From assembly GCA_023362775.1 (NCBI GenBank), contig JALMGJ010000025.1:5346001-5410000 (forward strand): a stretch of DNA of 64,000 nt, read 5' to 3'. Made by a program: the position numbers and the translations under genes. A model generated the notes under the pieces. It worked only from the letters and a program-made list of their open reading frames with translations, did no database searches and was not told the origin of the DNA. This stretch comes from Charina bottae (Eukaryota; Chordata; Lepidosauria; Squamata; Charinaidae). Position 1 is the first letter of the stretch. Each line of letters starts with the position of its first letter. Of the stretch, positions 21,416 to 31,789 are shown piece by piece.

Positions 21416-21775
21416 GTCTTTATGTAAGGCGCTCCTGCGGATGGCTATAATCTCTCTGAACTAAAGTAACTCCCAGGCACCAGGGTTCTTCGAAGCAGAA
21501 GAGTTTATTATAGAATACAGGAGTTCGCTCTAACATGGACAAAGACTGGAATGCAGGTAACAGGAACAACAAGCACCTTTAAACCTTTCCCTCCCCCAGT
21601 GTCCTTTGCTGCGTGCCCATGAGGTCAGTCTGTCGGTTGTCTAGGCAACGCTCGGCCAGATGTGTATTCCCGATCGTTGGATGAGCGCGAGTCGATCTTC
21701 CAGTCTCCTGATGAACTCTTTGTCTGCTTGCCTTTTTGGCAGAGATCGGGTGATCTCTGACAAGGTCCAGTTTAC
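21416..21775 (-). repeat. Gypsy 5' LTR
   Basis: This aligns by eye with the solo LTR at 53096-53478. Shared landmarks on the plus strand are TATGTAAGG at the left, TTCTTCGAAGCAGAAGAGTTTATTA against TTCTTAGAAGCAGAAGGACTTATTA (only short parts compared), AACAAAGACTGGAATG against AACAAAGACTTGAATG, and GGCAGAG with CTCTGACA near the right end. The outer edge near 21775 is approximate because no paired duplication is available. Confidence 0.75.
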
Positions 21776-21839
21776 AAACCTTTCTTCCCATTTAGATTCT
21801 ACTTGTTCCATTCTGTTCTCCATCCAGAGTACATAGGTG

Positions 21840-22344
21840 GCTATCTAAATTTGTTAAATAAATCAATAAATATGTAATCTGGGATTATCCCATATTATAC
21901 AAATTTCAAAGATGAGTGGGTTATATTTATATATCTCACCCAATATTTACCATATATGTCTTGCAGTTTTTGAGCAAGCTTTATAGCTACTTATTTGTCA
22001 TGCCATCTAGACTAGAGATGTGCAGAATTTCAGATCTGAAGCTGAAAAGGTTCTGCAGAATGGGTAACACACAACACCTGTTGGAATCTCCTTTAAAAAG
22101 TTGCTTCTTTTCATAGGCCTGTGTGGTATCTGCACCATCCTAGGAAAATATGAAAGTGATTTGAAGGGGTTTGGAAAGGGTGTGAATTCTCTGTTGTTAC
22201 TTCCTTAGCTAAAATATATATTTTCCTGGGATTGTGCAGCAACTGTGGAAGCCCAGAAAAAAACGCAACTGTTTTATGAAGGTGCTGACATGTCCAACAT
22301 GTGTATCCATGCCTGTTCCAAAGCATCAGATCCGAAGCATTTCA
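21840..22344. other. ASCC3 intron, nothing recognised
   Basis: AT-rich DNA between the Gypsy LTR and a CR1 fragment. I saw no coding domain or repeat edge. Confidence 0.5.
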
Positions 22345-23031
22345 TCTCCCTGATCTAAACCATACTTGACTAGCTGCTAAACAGAGTATCACTGGGTACT
22401 TTGTCAAATGCTTTGTTGAAATCAAGCATTCCAGGAATACGTTGAGGTAGTTGCTTGATTAAAAATGAGTTAAGGTAAGTCTGCGAAGACTTCTTCATGA
22501 CAAATGTATGTTGAGTTCTGGTGGTCAGTTGCATTGTTTTCAGGATGTTTATATTTTATGATCTGCTCTAGGATCTCCCCAAGTAGTGATTTCAATCTGA
22601 CTCTATTTTTGAAAAATAGAGACATTTATCCTCCTTCAGAATTTCTCCAAGATAATTCATAAAGTTTCACCAGATCATGAGCAAGTTTCTTCAGTACCCT
22701 AAGATAGGCATTCCTTAACCATCTTTCTGTCCCAAGCTTCACTCTTGCTTTTTCAGTCTGCTCTTTGCAATGCCTGTGGAACATATACCCTCTTGCTGGG
22801 GATGCTTGAAATCAGAATAGGAATTGAGTAGCTCTGCCTTTTCCTTGTTGCCTGTTAGCAATTTGTAGTCTTCAATGAAAAGCTAGTATACAGATTCTTT
22901 TTGTTTTTTTCTTTTTAATATATCTGAAGAAGCTCTTTTTGTTGTCGTTAGTATCCTTCACCTGACTCATTCTGAAGTTAAACTTTGGGTTTTCTGATAT
23001 CATGTCTGCTACTCTAGGCAATCTCTGTATA

Positions 23032-23316
23032 TGTTACCTAGATGTTACCTAGTCTGATAACGAAACGTCTGCAAGCAAACAACCAAGCTCAGAGAGCACC
23101 AAGGACTCCACAGTTCAACCCTGAGCTACATACAGTATATTCTCTTCTATTCATACCACATATGGGTGTCAAATGTTTCAGAAAGCACGCAAATGGGAGA
23201 AATTTGCATGTAGGCAAAGAACAAACCCCACTCCCTTTTAGCACTGAAGATGTTACCTAGTCGGGTAACGAAACATCTGCAAGCACACAACCAAGCTCAG
23301 AGCACCAAGGACTCCA
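23032..23316 (+). mobile_element. Penelope-like element, family B, short copy with terminal direct repeats (285 bp)
   Basis: The insertion is bounded by an exact 13-bp duplication CAATCTCTGTATA (23019-23031, 23317-23329). Its two ends are direct repeats of ~75 bp: GATGTTACCTAGTC, then ACGAAACGTCTGCAAGC (or CATCTGCAAGC) and CACCAAGGACTCCACA at 23041-23120 and again at 23248-23316. This head-to-tail layout is the Penelope pseudo-LTR arrangement. There is no coding sequence. The same family interrupts the L1 at 47722-49896. Confidence 0.85.
23241..23283 (+). ncRNA. Hammerhead-ribozyme-like motif, Penelope family B
   Basis: CTGAAGA at 23244-23250 is followed by stem II GTTACC/GGTAAC (loop TAGTCG) and GAAAC at 23270-23274. 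The cleavage triplet here reads ATC, whereas the left repeat of the same element has the canonical GTC (23067-23069) but lacks the CTGAAGA box. GCA (23241-23243 region) and TGC downstream can form a short stem I. This copy is thus likely a damaged ribozyme. Confidence 0.6.
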
Positions 23317-23775
23317 CAATCTCTGTATACTCATCCAGGTGGCCTGGCCCTCTTTCTACTTCTGTATGGTCTTTTTTTTTCTTCTTCTGATTTTCAGTGA
23401 ACTTTCTTGATAGCAACATTGCCTTCTTTTCCTCTCTCTTTTTTTCCTTTATAGAATTGTTTGCAATTGTGCTTTTGGCATCTTTTAAAAGTTTCCATCA
23501 CCCATCTTGAGCAACTTTTCCCATTAGCTTCTCCTGACAAGAATTCTATTCTATTTATTGCTGCTCTCATAAAATCTAATTCCTTGAAGTCCAAGTTACA
23601 AATTTGCCTATTTTAGTTTTTTTTAGGTTTAGTTTTTGTTACAACCAGAACTCCAGTATTGTATAGTCACGGTCTCCTAATGTTCTTGCTATTTCCACCT
23701 CCTCAACTATGTCTCCCCATGGTTAATATTAAATTAAAAGGATAGCTTATCCTCATGTTTTCTACCTCTTTCTGA

Positions 23776-24245
23776 ATGAGAAAGTTGTCAGCAAGGCAAG
23801 TCAGGAATTCCCTGGAAGGAATATGCTTGGCAGTGTTTGTCTGTCAACATATGGACAAGCCAGGTTATTTGCGGGACTGCTTCTCCCTGAGAGTATCTGC
23901 CTGTCCTACCAGATCAGATAGAGTAGACACGCTCCAGGTCCCTTCCCTGAAATGTTGCCACTTAGTGGGACCTTGGAAGCGTGCCTTTTCTGTGGCTGTC
24001 CCTACCTTGTGAAACACCCTCCCCCGGTGATCTGGCAGGCCCCCACCCTGGCTTTTTACCCAGGCGCTAGGTAGAGTGAGGGTGTCTAGGGTGGGTTATT
24101 GGGCCATCTTGGGAATGACGTGCTGGGTTTTTGTTTTTGTTTTACGGTTTTATGTTTGTATGGGTTTTTATTTTATTTTATTGTTCCTGTGAGCTGCCCA
24201 GAGTTCTGCTTTAAAATGGGTGGCCATACCAATCTAGGAAAGAAA
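23776..24245 (+). mobile_element. L2/CR1-type LINE 3' end
   Basis: The plus strand encodes the C-terminal tail typical of squamate L2-like LINEs, in pieces (DRVDTLQVPSLKCCHLVGPWKRAFSV, then VPTL followed by a stop). This is followed by AT-rich 3' sequence with a CTGCCCAGAGTTC motif and a GAAAG-rich end at about 24245. It is 5' truncated. Confidence 0.75.
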
Positions 24246-25177
24246 GAAAGTTGGGCTAATTAAAGTCCCCCATCACTACACTACATGCCTATGAAATATC
24301 TGCAATTTGTTTCTGGAAAGTGTTCTTTATACAGTATTTCATGGACTGGTCATTGACTGCAATACATATTCTTCTCCTTTTTATTTTATACTTTATTGTC
24401 CTGGTGATAGTAAACAACTAACAACAAACTGCCTTATATTTGGTCTTCCATTTATTTTAATCCAGATGTTCTCTGAAATATCATGGTCCTCATTTCCTTG
24501 AATTTCTGTGCAGATGTGGGTATTTTTATCATAGAGTACAACTCCCCTTTTCTATTGCTTCTATTCCTCTTGAACAAATTGTATCATTCATTTGCTGTTT
24601 TCCAATCATGGGAGTCACTCCACCAGCGTATTTAGATACGCTTGCCTTCCTGTTCTTGTTCATGTCTCATACTCTGAGCCTCAGTGTGTAGATAGCAAAA
24701 GCTATGCATTTTATAAGGTAATATTCTTTCAGAGTTTTAGTGTGCACTGTAAAGAAAAATTGCTGTAACAAGGCTTTTCTCTGAATCTTTACTTCAGGAG
24801 TTTTCATTTCACAGGAATTAGTTCAGTTTAAAGACTTCATGATCAATCAAATCTATCTGGCGCTTCTTTTAGGCCTTGAGAAAAATGTCCAGATGGAAGG
24901 ATTGGTGTCTTCTCCAAGATTCAGTCAGCAAATGAAAGCTGTTGAATCCACTCAATATCACCTTTTAGCTGTGTTTCATAAGTAGTCCTGTTCTTTTCAT
25001 TTGTCCTTCTCTTTTGCTCCCATTCCTAACCCAGGGAATTTCCCTCTGCAACAAAAGAGTAATAACTGGAGGAATCTGAATGATGTATCAGACTCCTCTT
25101 CATATAGGGCATTATTTCCAGTCTTTTGGTTGCAGATTTCAATCAAATAAAAATATTTTCAAATAAATATCACAAGA
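24246..25177. other. ASCC3 intron, nothing recognised
   Basis: AT-rich intron without an identifiable element or domain. Confidence 0.5.
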
Positions 25178-25182
25178 TCTAC

Positions 25183-25423
25183 TGTGGTGGATTTCGGCTC
25201 TGCCGCTGGTTCTCAGGAAGGAGGGAGCGCATTCCAAGGGGATAAGAGAATTCACATTCTGGAAAGTGTTCCTGGGAAAGTAAAGAGGTTCAGGGTTGCT
25301 TTGGTTATTTGTGCTTAGGTTAGTTAGAGTAGCTTTAGTCTGGCAAGATTCTGTCTGTATGGTGAGAGCAATAAAGAACTGGAGTTTTGAATGCACTGAC
25401 TCATTCTTGGGCTGGCCACGACA
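25183..25423 (+). mobile_element. Solo LTR (241 bp) with TCTAC duplication
   Basis: The ends are TGTGGTGG and CCACGACA, flanked by TCTAC on both sides (25178-25182, 25424-25428). An AATAAA lies near the 3' end (about 25371), giving plus orientation. A TG...CA terminus, polyadenylation signal and 5-bp duplication are the standard solo-LTR signature. The family is not recognised; a short ERV-type LTR is possible. Confidence 0.85.
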
Positions 25424-25564
25424 TCTACAGCAATTATATTTTGTGTATAGTTATTGACTGTAATTGCTGGTGCCTTACTGCATTTCAGAATCCCCAGTTT
25501 CATAAGTAATTATTATTTTTACCCAGTATGAAAATGATTCAAAACACAACCAAATTATAGCCCA

Positions 25565-25606
25565 AATTATATATTATATTATATATAATATATAATATAT
25601 ATTATA
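25565..25606. repeat. (AT)-rich simple repeat
   Basis: A run of TATATTATA-type reiterations, partly self-complementary. Confidence 0.8.
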
Positions 25607-25691
25607 AAGGGATGATTTTATTTGACTTGTTCTCTCAATCCAGAGAAAACACAAGCCTAAGGATAGACTATTACAAAATTAGATAGAAAGC

Positions 25692-25983
25692 ATTAGCTTT
25701 CCAAACAGAGTGTCGCGACACTTTAGTGTGTCGCAACACACAGTTTGGTGTGTCGCAACACAACCCGGAAGCGGTGGCGGTGGCGTGCACAGTGGCGGTG
25801 CGGTGGCGGCGTGCACGGCGGCGGAAGTGATGACGGCAGCGGCGCACCATCAGCGCTTCTGCGTTTTAGCGGAGGCCGCTGCTGCCGTGCACACTGCCCC
25901 GCGCCCGCCCGCACCGCTGCCGTGCACGCCGCCGCATGTGCCCCCGCGCTGCCGCCGTTGGTGTGGCACTTTGGAAAGCACTG
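25692..25983. mobile_element. hAT-type MITE, TTTCCAAA-end family, copy 1 (GC-rich core)
   Basis: The right end reads TTTGGAAAGCACTG followed by CATTAGAT. The left end reads AGCTTTCCAAAC with a near match AATTAGAT a little upstream, so the duplication is 7/8 and the left end is degraded. Inside are GTGTCGCGACAC and GTGTGTCGCAACAC, then a CGG/GCC-rich core (25760-25960). Open frames across the core are composition artefacts. Related copies are at 39800-40005 and 48381-48666, with a tail at 57457-57507. Confidence 0.7.
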
Positions 25984-25991
25984 CATTAGAT

Positions 25992-27600
25992 TATATTCAG
26001 CATGTCTGCCTGCCTTCCATCCTGTTGAATTCCTCCTCTCATTAACCTAATCTGCTTTGAAGGTATGAAGGACTTGTACTATAGGGCATGACACTGGGTG
26101 CAAGTGGATTCATGCCATGTCATTTAGGTTAACATGACCAGGTTGTTATTTATTCCCATATATAATAAGAGTTGAATTTTTAATATTCCTAATAAAATTG
26201 GATATAATATGTGTTAACCCTATCTAGAACCATCTTCTCCCTCTTTCCCCCACTCATACCTGATATTTATATAAATATAAATAAGATATATAAATCTATG
26301 CTGAAATTAGTAGGTTTAATAATAACGTTAATACTCCTAAATGAACTATTCCCTTAAAATAATCTAGTGGTTGTCTTTTCAGACTGGATTAAAATTTCCA
26401 ACTATATCCTCAATTACTCTCATAATCTGTGTTCAACCTTCTTCAACTCTTCCCTACCCCTAGCATAATAAAGTCAGTTACGCTGTATGGCACTGCCAAC
26501 ACTAGTACCAGTGAATCTCAAGATGTTGTCTAAGATTCAAACAAAATTACCTTAATCAAGTATTTTCCAGGTTCTGAAACCTCACAGCTTTTAAATACAG
26601 AATAAGACATGCATTTTAAGTCATGAATATACATTTATTTCTGCAGCCTATAAGACTGGAACTCCCTCTCTGTTTCTCTTGTCTGAATTTCTTACAGTAA
26701 GGTTAGGTGATACCAAGAAGCATTCTTAACACAGCCATTAAAATGGCCTATGCTTCTCCTTTTTCATGCACTAGTTTTCAGTAATTACAGAGATGAAACG
26801 ATGCTCATATTCCTTTCACTGTTACAGTTACCAATGAATTTGATACACCTCTAAATCATAACGGGATTGGTTGTCTCAAATCTATTTTGGTGTTCCCTTC
26901 ATAATGTGGAACCATGTTGCCTTCAGTCTATTTAGTGTACAAAATTAAAGTGCTCATTTTCAATCAAAAGCAAGCTTTGTCAGTTTTTAGTTCTTGAAAA
27001 TAAAATTTAGCTATACAGTTTATCCAGTTAAAGTTCCTGAAGCAATTCTCCCTATTTAGCCATTATTGTGATCATCTGCTGATTTTTCTGTGTGCCTTTC
27101 CATTTCTATTCTACTATTTCCAACAATGGTTATTACAGTATATATGGAATATATATGTAGATGTGAGTGTACGGAACTGAACAACAACAACAAAAAACAG
27201 ATATCAACATCCCAGTGTGTATTTCAAACAGTCACATAAAATCAGTTTCTTGGTTAAAAGCAAATTGGAAGAGGTAGGTCTTTCAAACCGCTTGAACCTG
27301 TAATAAAAAGACAGGTCTCCTAACACGTTTGCAGAGGACATTCCACAATTCAGCATCATTTATTGAGCATTCATTGGTTGATAACACTTGTTGCAATAAT
27401 AAGAGTTATTCCTGAAGCAACCCAGGAATTCATGGCCACCATAACAACCATAGACCTGACCCAACTTAAGGACCCCCAATACACATGAGAAGTCACAAAC
27501 CAAATCTGTTTTCTGTCTCTCAGCAGATGCAATGTGGTTTGAAAATGAGGGGCATTGAATTTTACCACTTGTCATGAACAGATTGCTCTCTAATTGCTAT
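25992..27600. other. ASCC3 intron, nothing recognised
   Basis: AT-rich intron. Short open frames such as 27360-27575 (minus) show no domain. I saw no repeat edges. Confidence 0.5.
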
Positions 27601-29295
27601 AGAGTTTTACAGTGTGACTACTCTTCCACAGTGGGGAAAGACCTATTAGATCACTCTGCCCCAGGCACCTGCTGAATCCCATGGGTTTTCAGATGGCTCT
27701 TGGGGAGTTTCCCAAGGAAATGGTGAGTGGCTTGGTCAAGATTGTGGTCACTCCCTAGGAAAAAAGGGACATGCAAGCCACTGGACTAGATTGCACTGGA
27801 GCAGCTCTCTCTGTTCATAGATCCACTGCAGGCCATTGGTTTATTGAGGATTTCAGGTAGATGAAGAGAGAGAGGAGACACCTAGAGTACTCCTGAAGGA
27901 AGACCCATCTCAAATGTGACTGAACACTGGTTTGAGCTCATGTTCAATCCTACGCAGTGGCAATTCAAGAAGCAAAAAAATAATAATCTGCCCTTACTGT
28001 GTTGGCCAATGCTGTCCAGTGGCTCTTATAAAGGTGATGTTCTCTTCTAGGGATGGATGTTCACTAAGGCCATCTGAAAGCTGCTGTGATGATTTCTCAC
28101 AGCATTTGGCAGACAAAACTACTCAAATTTGAGAGGATCTAGACTTCAGCTGTACACAGCCAGTGGAGATGTCTGCAGCCTCATCTTGTGAAGTAATTGG
28201 GATAATTTTGAGACTTTTAGTCAAAAGGAAGTGGATACAAACCCCTGCAATATTAAATCTGCCACTTCTCTGCTGGATTCCTGCCCCTCATGTGGGGTTA
28301 AGGCCCCTTGTGAAGTGGCAGGAAGTTGAATCTGAGTAGTAATTAATGCCTCTGAGTGAGGGGTTGTTTTTGTCACCTCTGAAGGAGGCTGTACTTGTGC
28401 CTCCTGCTCAAAACCCTTTTGCTCAATCTGACTGTTTTGGACAACTGGAGACTTGTTTCCAGCCTTCTGTTTCTTGGAAAGAATTAGTCATGCTTGTGGA
28501 TGACTTTTGGAAAAACTGAGATCAGGGCAATGCAACCCTCCTAGTCCTCTTTGATCTTTTGGCAGTTTTCAATACCATCAATCATGGTATCCTTCTGGAA
28601 CAACTCTGAGGGATTGGAGTGAGGGGCACTGTTCTCCAGTGATTTTCCTCCTTCCCAAAGGGTTGGTTCCAGTTGGTGGTGGTGGAAGAAGAGACATCTT
28701 CCTGGAGGCCTTTACTTTGTGGAGTATCTCACGGTTCTCCTCTGTCTCCATTTGTTTTTAACATGTACATGAAACTGCTGAGGGAAGTCCTCTATCGGCA
28801 CAGGGCTCAGTATCATCAATATACTGATGATACCCAGTTAAACTTCTCATGTCTCTCATGTCCTAGTCTTCCAGGTACAATTCAAGGTACTAGTTGTTAC
28901 CTTAAGGCCCCATAAAGCTGTAGACCTATTTTCTGAGGGGTGACCTTCTCCTTTATTCATCTGCCCATCCAACTAGATCAAATAGGGACAACTCCCTCTG
29001 GGTCCTGTCCCTATGGAATTATCACCTGACAGGGCCTCAGAAGCAGGGATTCTCTTTGGAACTCCCTCCCGGTAGAGATTTGATTAGCAGACCTATCTGT
29101 TCTGTCTTGCACAAGAAGAAAGTGTCCCGTAGTTGGAAGGTGGGATTGCAGGAACATTGTATTTGTATCTGTTCCTGTTTTTCTTGATTTTTAATCTTTG
29201 TATGTATTGGGGAGGGGGGTTATATTTATATGTTGACATTGCTAGCTACCACAGAGGTTTGGGAATGGGCAGCATACAAGATAAATAAACAAATA
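27600..29295 (+). mobile_element. L2/CR1-type LINE, old and internally deleted
   Basis: Decayed pieces of an L2-like ORF2 occur in order on the plus strand. A linker (AHVQSYAVAIQEAKK at about 27940) comes first, then the RT block (LFDLLAVFNTINHGILLEQL, then RPLLCGVSHGSPLSPFVFNMYM and YHQYTDDTQL at 28673-28860). Soon after comes the 3' tail (HLTGPQKQGFSLELPPGR, 29020-29080) and an ATAAATAAAC end. The catalytic motif reads YTDD instead of YADD. Sequence between RT and tail is missing, and there are many stops. Confidence 0.75.
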
Positions 29296-29739
29296 GTGAA
29301 CCCTGTTTGCTAAACCTCAGTTGGCTAACTGGCATAGCTAGGAAGAGATTATCCTTCAGTTATGAGAGTCTTGAGCTGTGCAAGATTTTAAAACTGGAAG
29401 CCAGCAGTTTGAATTGGACCAAGAGGTAAAATCAAATAAGATAATTTAATAATGGAGCCTGTTTTAGCTAAGAAATCTTCTGTAGAAACCTGAAATGGAT
29501 TTTTGTATGAGAACTGTAAATTCAGTTTGAATCTTTTTTTAAAAAAGAGGAGGAGGCTAAGAATGAGCAATACTTTTTCCTTAGTTTTGAGTGTGTATCT
29601 GCCTAATTTGCATCAGGCTTTGGATGGTGGCTTCATGGATTTCATTTGCAAAAGGAAGCAAGGGAAAGGAGAGAGGATGAAAAGAAGAGGAATCCTGCTT
29701 AGCTTAACCTGCTTACTTCTACTGTGCAAAAGATCAGTA

Positions 29740-30162
29740 CAGGTAGTCCTTGCTTAACGACCACTCTTATAGTGGTCTGTGGTGCTGAACGAGTGGTACT
29801 TATGACCGGTCCTCATAGTTGCAGCCATCACAGCATCCCCACAGTCATGTGATCATGATCTGAGTGCTTGGTGACCGGTTGGCAATTATGACGTCACAGC
29901 ATCCCGTGTTCATGTGATTTTGTGATCTTCACTCCCAACTTCCTACATGCAAAGTTGATGGGGAAGCCAGCAGGAGGTCACAGATGGTGGCCACGTGACG
30001 TCACGCTTAACAACAGTGTGGGATTCATTTAACACCAGCAACCGGAAGTGCCAGAACTGCTGTTGCGAAGCGACATGATCACATGACATCACGCTTTACA
30101 ACCACATCACTTAGCGATGGAAATTCTGATCCCAATTACCATTGTTAAGCAAAGACTATCTG
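29740..30162. mobile_element. MITE, CAGGTAGTCCT family, copy 2 (423 bp)
   Basis: The ends are CAGGTAGTCCTTGCTTAACG and GTTAAGCAAAGACTATCTG, with TA duplicated at 29738-29739 and 30163-30164. It lies about 110 bp upstream of an ASCC3 exon. The interior matches copy 1 (7048) in order but differs in detail. Confidence 0.85.
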
Positions 30163-30276
30163 TATGGCTTTCTTTCTCAATTAAAATGCAGTATACATTA
30201 AATCAATATGAAATCTTTAATTAGTATACTATCTAATAAAATTAAGATAACAATTTTTCCTTTCTTCTTTTTTCAG

Positions 30277-30453
30277 GTTGAATCTACACAAAGCATGATT
30301 AGGATCTTGGGGCTCTCAGCCACATTGCCTAATTATCTTGATGTTGCTACATTTCTGCACGTTAATCCTTATATTGGATTGTTTTATTTTGATGGTCGTT
30401 TTCGACCTGTTCCACTTGGCCAGACATTTATAGGAATCAAGACAACCAATAAG
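30277..30453 (+). CDS. ASCC3: ASCC3 coding exon, helicase motif III (SAT)
   Basis: This 177-bp exon follows a long pyrimidine tract and CAG and ends at AAG|GTAATT. It is phase 0 and encodes 59 residues. These include [19 protein letters not shown], with the SAT motif III of Ski2-like helicases, and the ASCC3-specific [17 protein letters not shown] and [16 protein letters not shown]. In Brr2/SNRNP200 the corresponding text is clearly different, which supports ASCC3. A 24.4-kb intron separates it from the previous exon. Confidence 0.96.
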
Positions 30454-30971
30454 GTAATTTTAAAAAATGGGATATGTTGTTGAATTCATTTTTCTCAAAA
30501 ATATGTTTAAGCATGTCTGTTGAGTATATGTTTTGCAGCCCAAAAGACCCAGATTTCACCCTTGCCATTACCAAAGATGCTACCTGAAACCTGAGAAGCT
30601 GCCAGTCATAACAGATAATTTTGATTAGGTTAGAGGCAGGAGCACCATGGATCCCTAGATCCTTCTTGGTGCTTAAGAGCACCATCTGCCCCACCTAATT
30701 CCTTTAATAAAAATAATCAGAAATATAACATGCTGCAAAGCATTATACCAGCCCTTAATATAATTATTTTCAGCAAAATCTTTCAGCTCCACAAAGTTGC
30801 CATTGAGTTGTAGATAACATCTTGTAAGTTTCACCTGCTTTCTGATACATGATTGTTTATGACTGGCTATGCTCACCCTGGTAGGCAAGGGTTGTGTACG
30901 TGACATCTTGGGAGCTGAGAAAGAAACAGAAGCATCTCAAAACATTACCAATAAGCAGATGGATATACTTA

Positions 30972-31121
30972 CAGTGGTGCTTAAAAGTTGGTGACCCTTT
31001 GAATTTTCACTATTTCTACATAAATATGACCCAAAACGTGATCTGTTCTCCACACAAGTCCTAAAACTAGATAAAGAACACAATTAAAGAAATAAGTCAA
31101 GAACATTATACTTGTTCATTT
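30972..31121. mobile_element. Tc1/mariner-type MITE, copy 2, right end lost
   Basis: The sequence starts CAGTGGTGCTTAAAAGTTG after TA and follows the 6200-6370 copy through CTCCACACAAGTCCTAAAAC and the TTATACTTGTTCATTTA segment. It lacks the right terminal repeat, where RTE-like sequence begins. Confidence 0.8.
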
Positions 31122-31124
31122 AAA

Positions 31125-31675
31125 GGAACCAACAGTTAACAAATATAGTGCAGACTGGCACTTTGATAGAGTAGCAACAAAGGCCTTGGAAAAGACATTG
31201 AGATTCCAGGATGTGTTTATATCTACCAAGGTCAGAATCATGCAGGCAACGGTTTTCCCTGTGACACCCTATAGCAGTGAAAGTTGGACTTTGAAGAAGC
31301 AGGATAGAAATAGTTGACACTTTTGAACTTTAGTGTTGGAGAAAACTCCTGAGAATGGACAGCCAAGAAAACAAACAAATGGATCATTGATCAAATCAAC
31401 CCAGAGCTCTTACTCAAGGCACAAATGACCAGACACAAATTATCATACTTTGGGTACATTATGTGAAGACTTAGCTCTCTGGAGAAATCTATAATGCTGG
31501 AAAAGGTGGAAGGAATGAGAAGAGGAGGACAACTAGCAGCAAAGAGGATGGACTCAATTATAGGGCATTGAGTACACCTCTGGAAGACCAGGATTGGGAC
31601 AGATCGTCATGGAGAAAATCTATCTGTGTGGTCACTAAGAGTTGACACTAACTTGATGGTACATAGTCAGTTAGT
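31125..31675 (+). mobile_element. RTE/BovB-type LINE fragment, C-terminal part
   Basis: The plus strand decodes, with frameshifts, to a BovB-like C-terminus (FALVLEKTPENGQPRKQTN, then SYSRHK-, YFGYIM- and WKRWKE-like pieces). It follows the BovB order of charged linker, YFGH-like box and RRG box. It is too decayed for one frame. It ends near 31675, just before the small insertion at 31691. Confidence 0.65.
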
Positions 31676-31690
31676 TATTTGTAACAATAA

Positions 31691-31772
31691 TTCATTGGCG
31701 ATCACCGAGTACAGGGCGAAAAGGAGAAAAGAGCTAAAAGGAAGGCACGTCAGGCAAACCCTCATCATGACC
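31691..31772. mobile_element. Tiny inverted (twin-primed) LINE-like insertion, 82 bp
   Basis: An exact 10-bp duplication GTAACAATAA (31681-31690, 31773-31782) bounds the insertion. Its first 15 bases (TTCATTGGCGATCAC) match the 3' end of the repeat at 36131-36525 in the same strand sense. The rest (31706-31772) matches an internal piece of that repeat in the opposite sense. This is the signature of a 5' inversion during target-primed reverse transcription. There is no poly(A) tail. Confidence 0.8.
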
Positions 31773-31789
31773 GTAACAATAACCATGCC

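Larger units (their letters stand above)
19263..21775 (-). mobile_element. Ty3/Gypsy retrotransposon, 5' portion (LTR, leader, gag)
   Basis: Reading on the minus strand the element starts with an LTR (about 21775-21416), then a possible primer-binding site, a GC-rich leader of tandem repeats (21400-20463) and a gag frame (20462-19263) that is cut off in its zinc knuckle. Protease, RT and integrase are missing. A related solo LTR in the same orientation lies at 53096-53478. The part retained is the 5' end, which points to deletion or a later LINE junction rather than ordinary LINE-like 5' truncation. Confidence 0.75.
22345..23430 (-). mobile_element. CR1 LINE fragment, split by a Penelope copy
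   Basis: The plus strand is antisense to an old CR1 ORF2, with phrases matching the antisense CR1 RT and linker in order (TTGTCAAATGCTTTGTTGAA, the ATCTCCCC segment, CTCTGCCTTTTCCTTG, GCTCTTTTTGTTGTCG). The frame is decayed. A Penelope insertion at 23032-23316 interrupts it with a 13-bp duplication, after which CR1-like text resumes to about 23430. Confidence 0.65.

Noticed and set aside
23041..23316. CRISPR-like direct repeats
   Set aside because: Only two repeats of ~75 bp with one spacer, bounded by a target duplication; this is a Penelope insertion in a eukaryotic intron.
25710..26050. Overlapping frames of 87-111 codons rich in Ala, His and Pro
   Set aside because: They come from the CGG/GCC core of a MITE.
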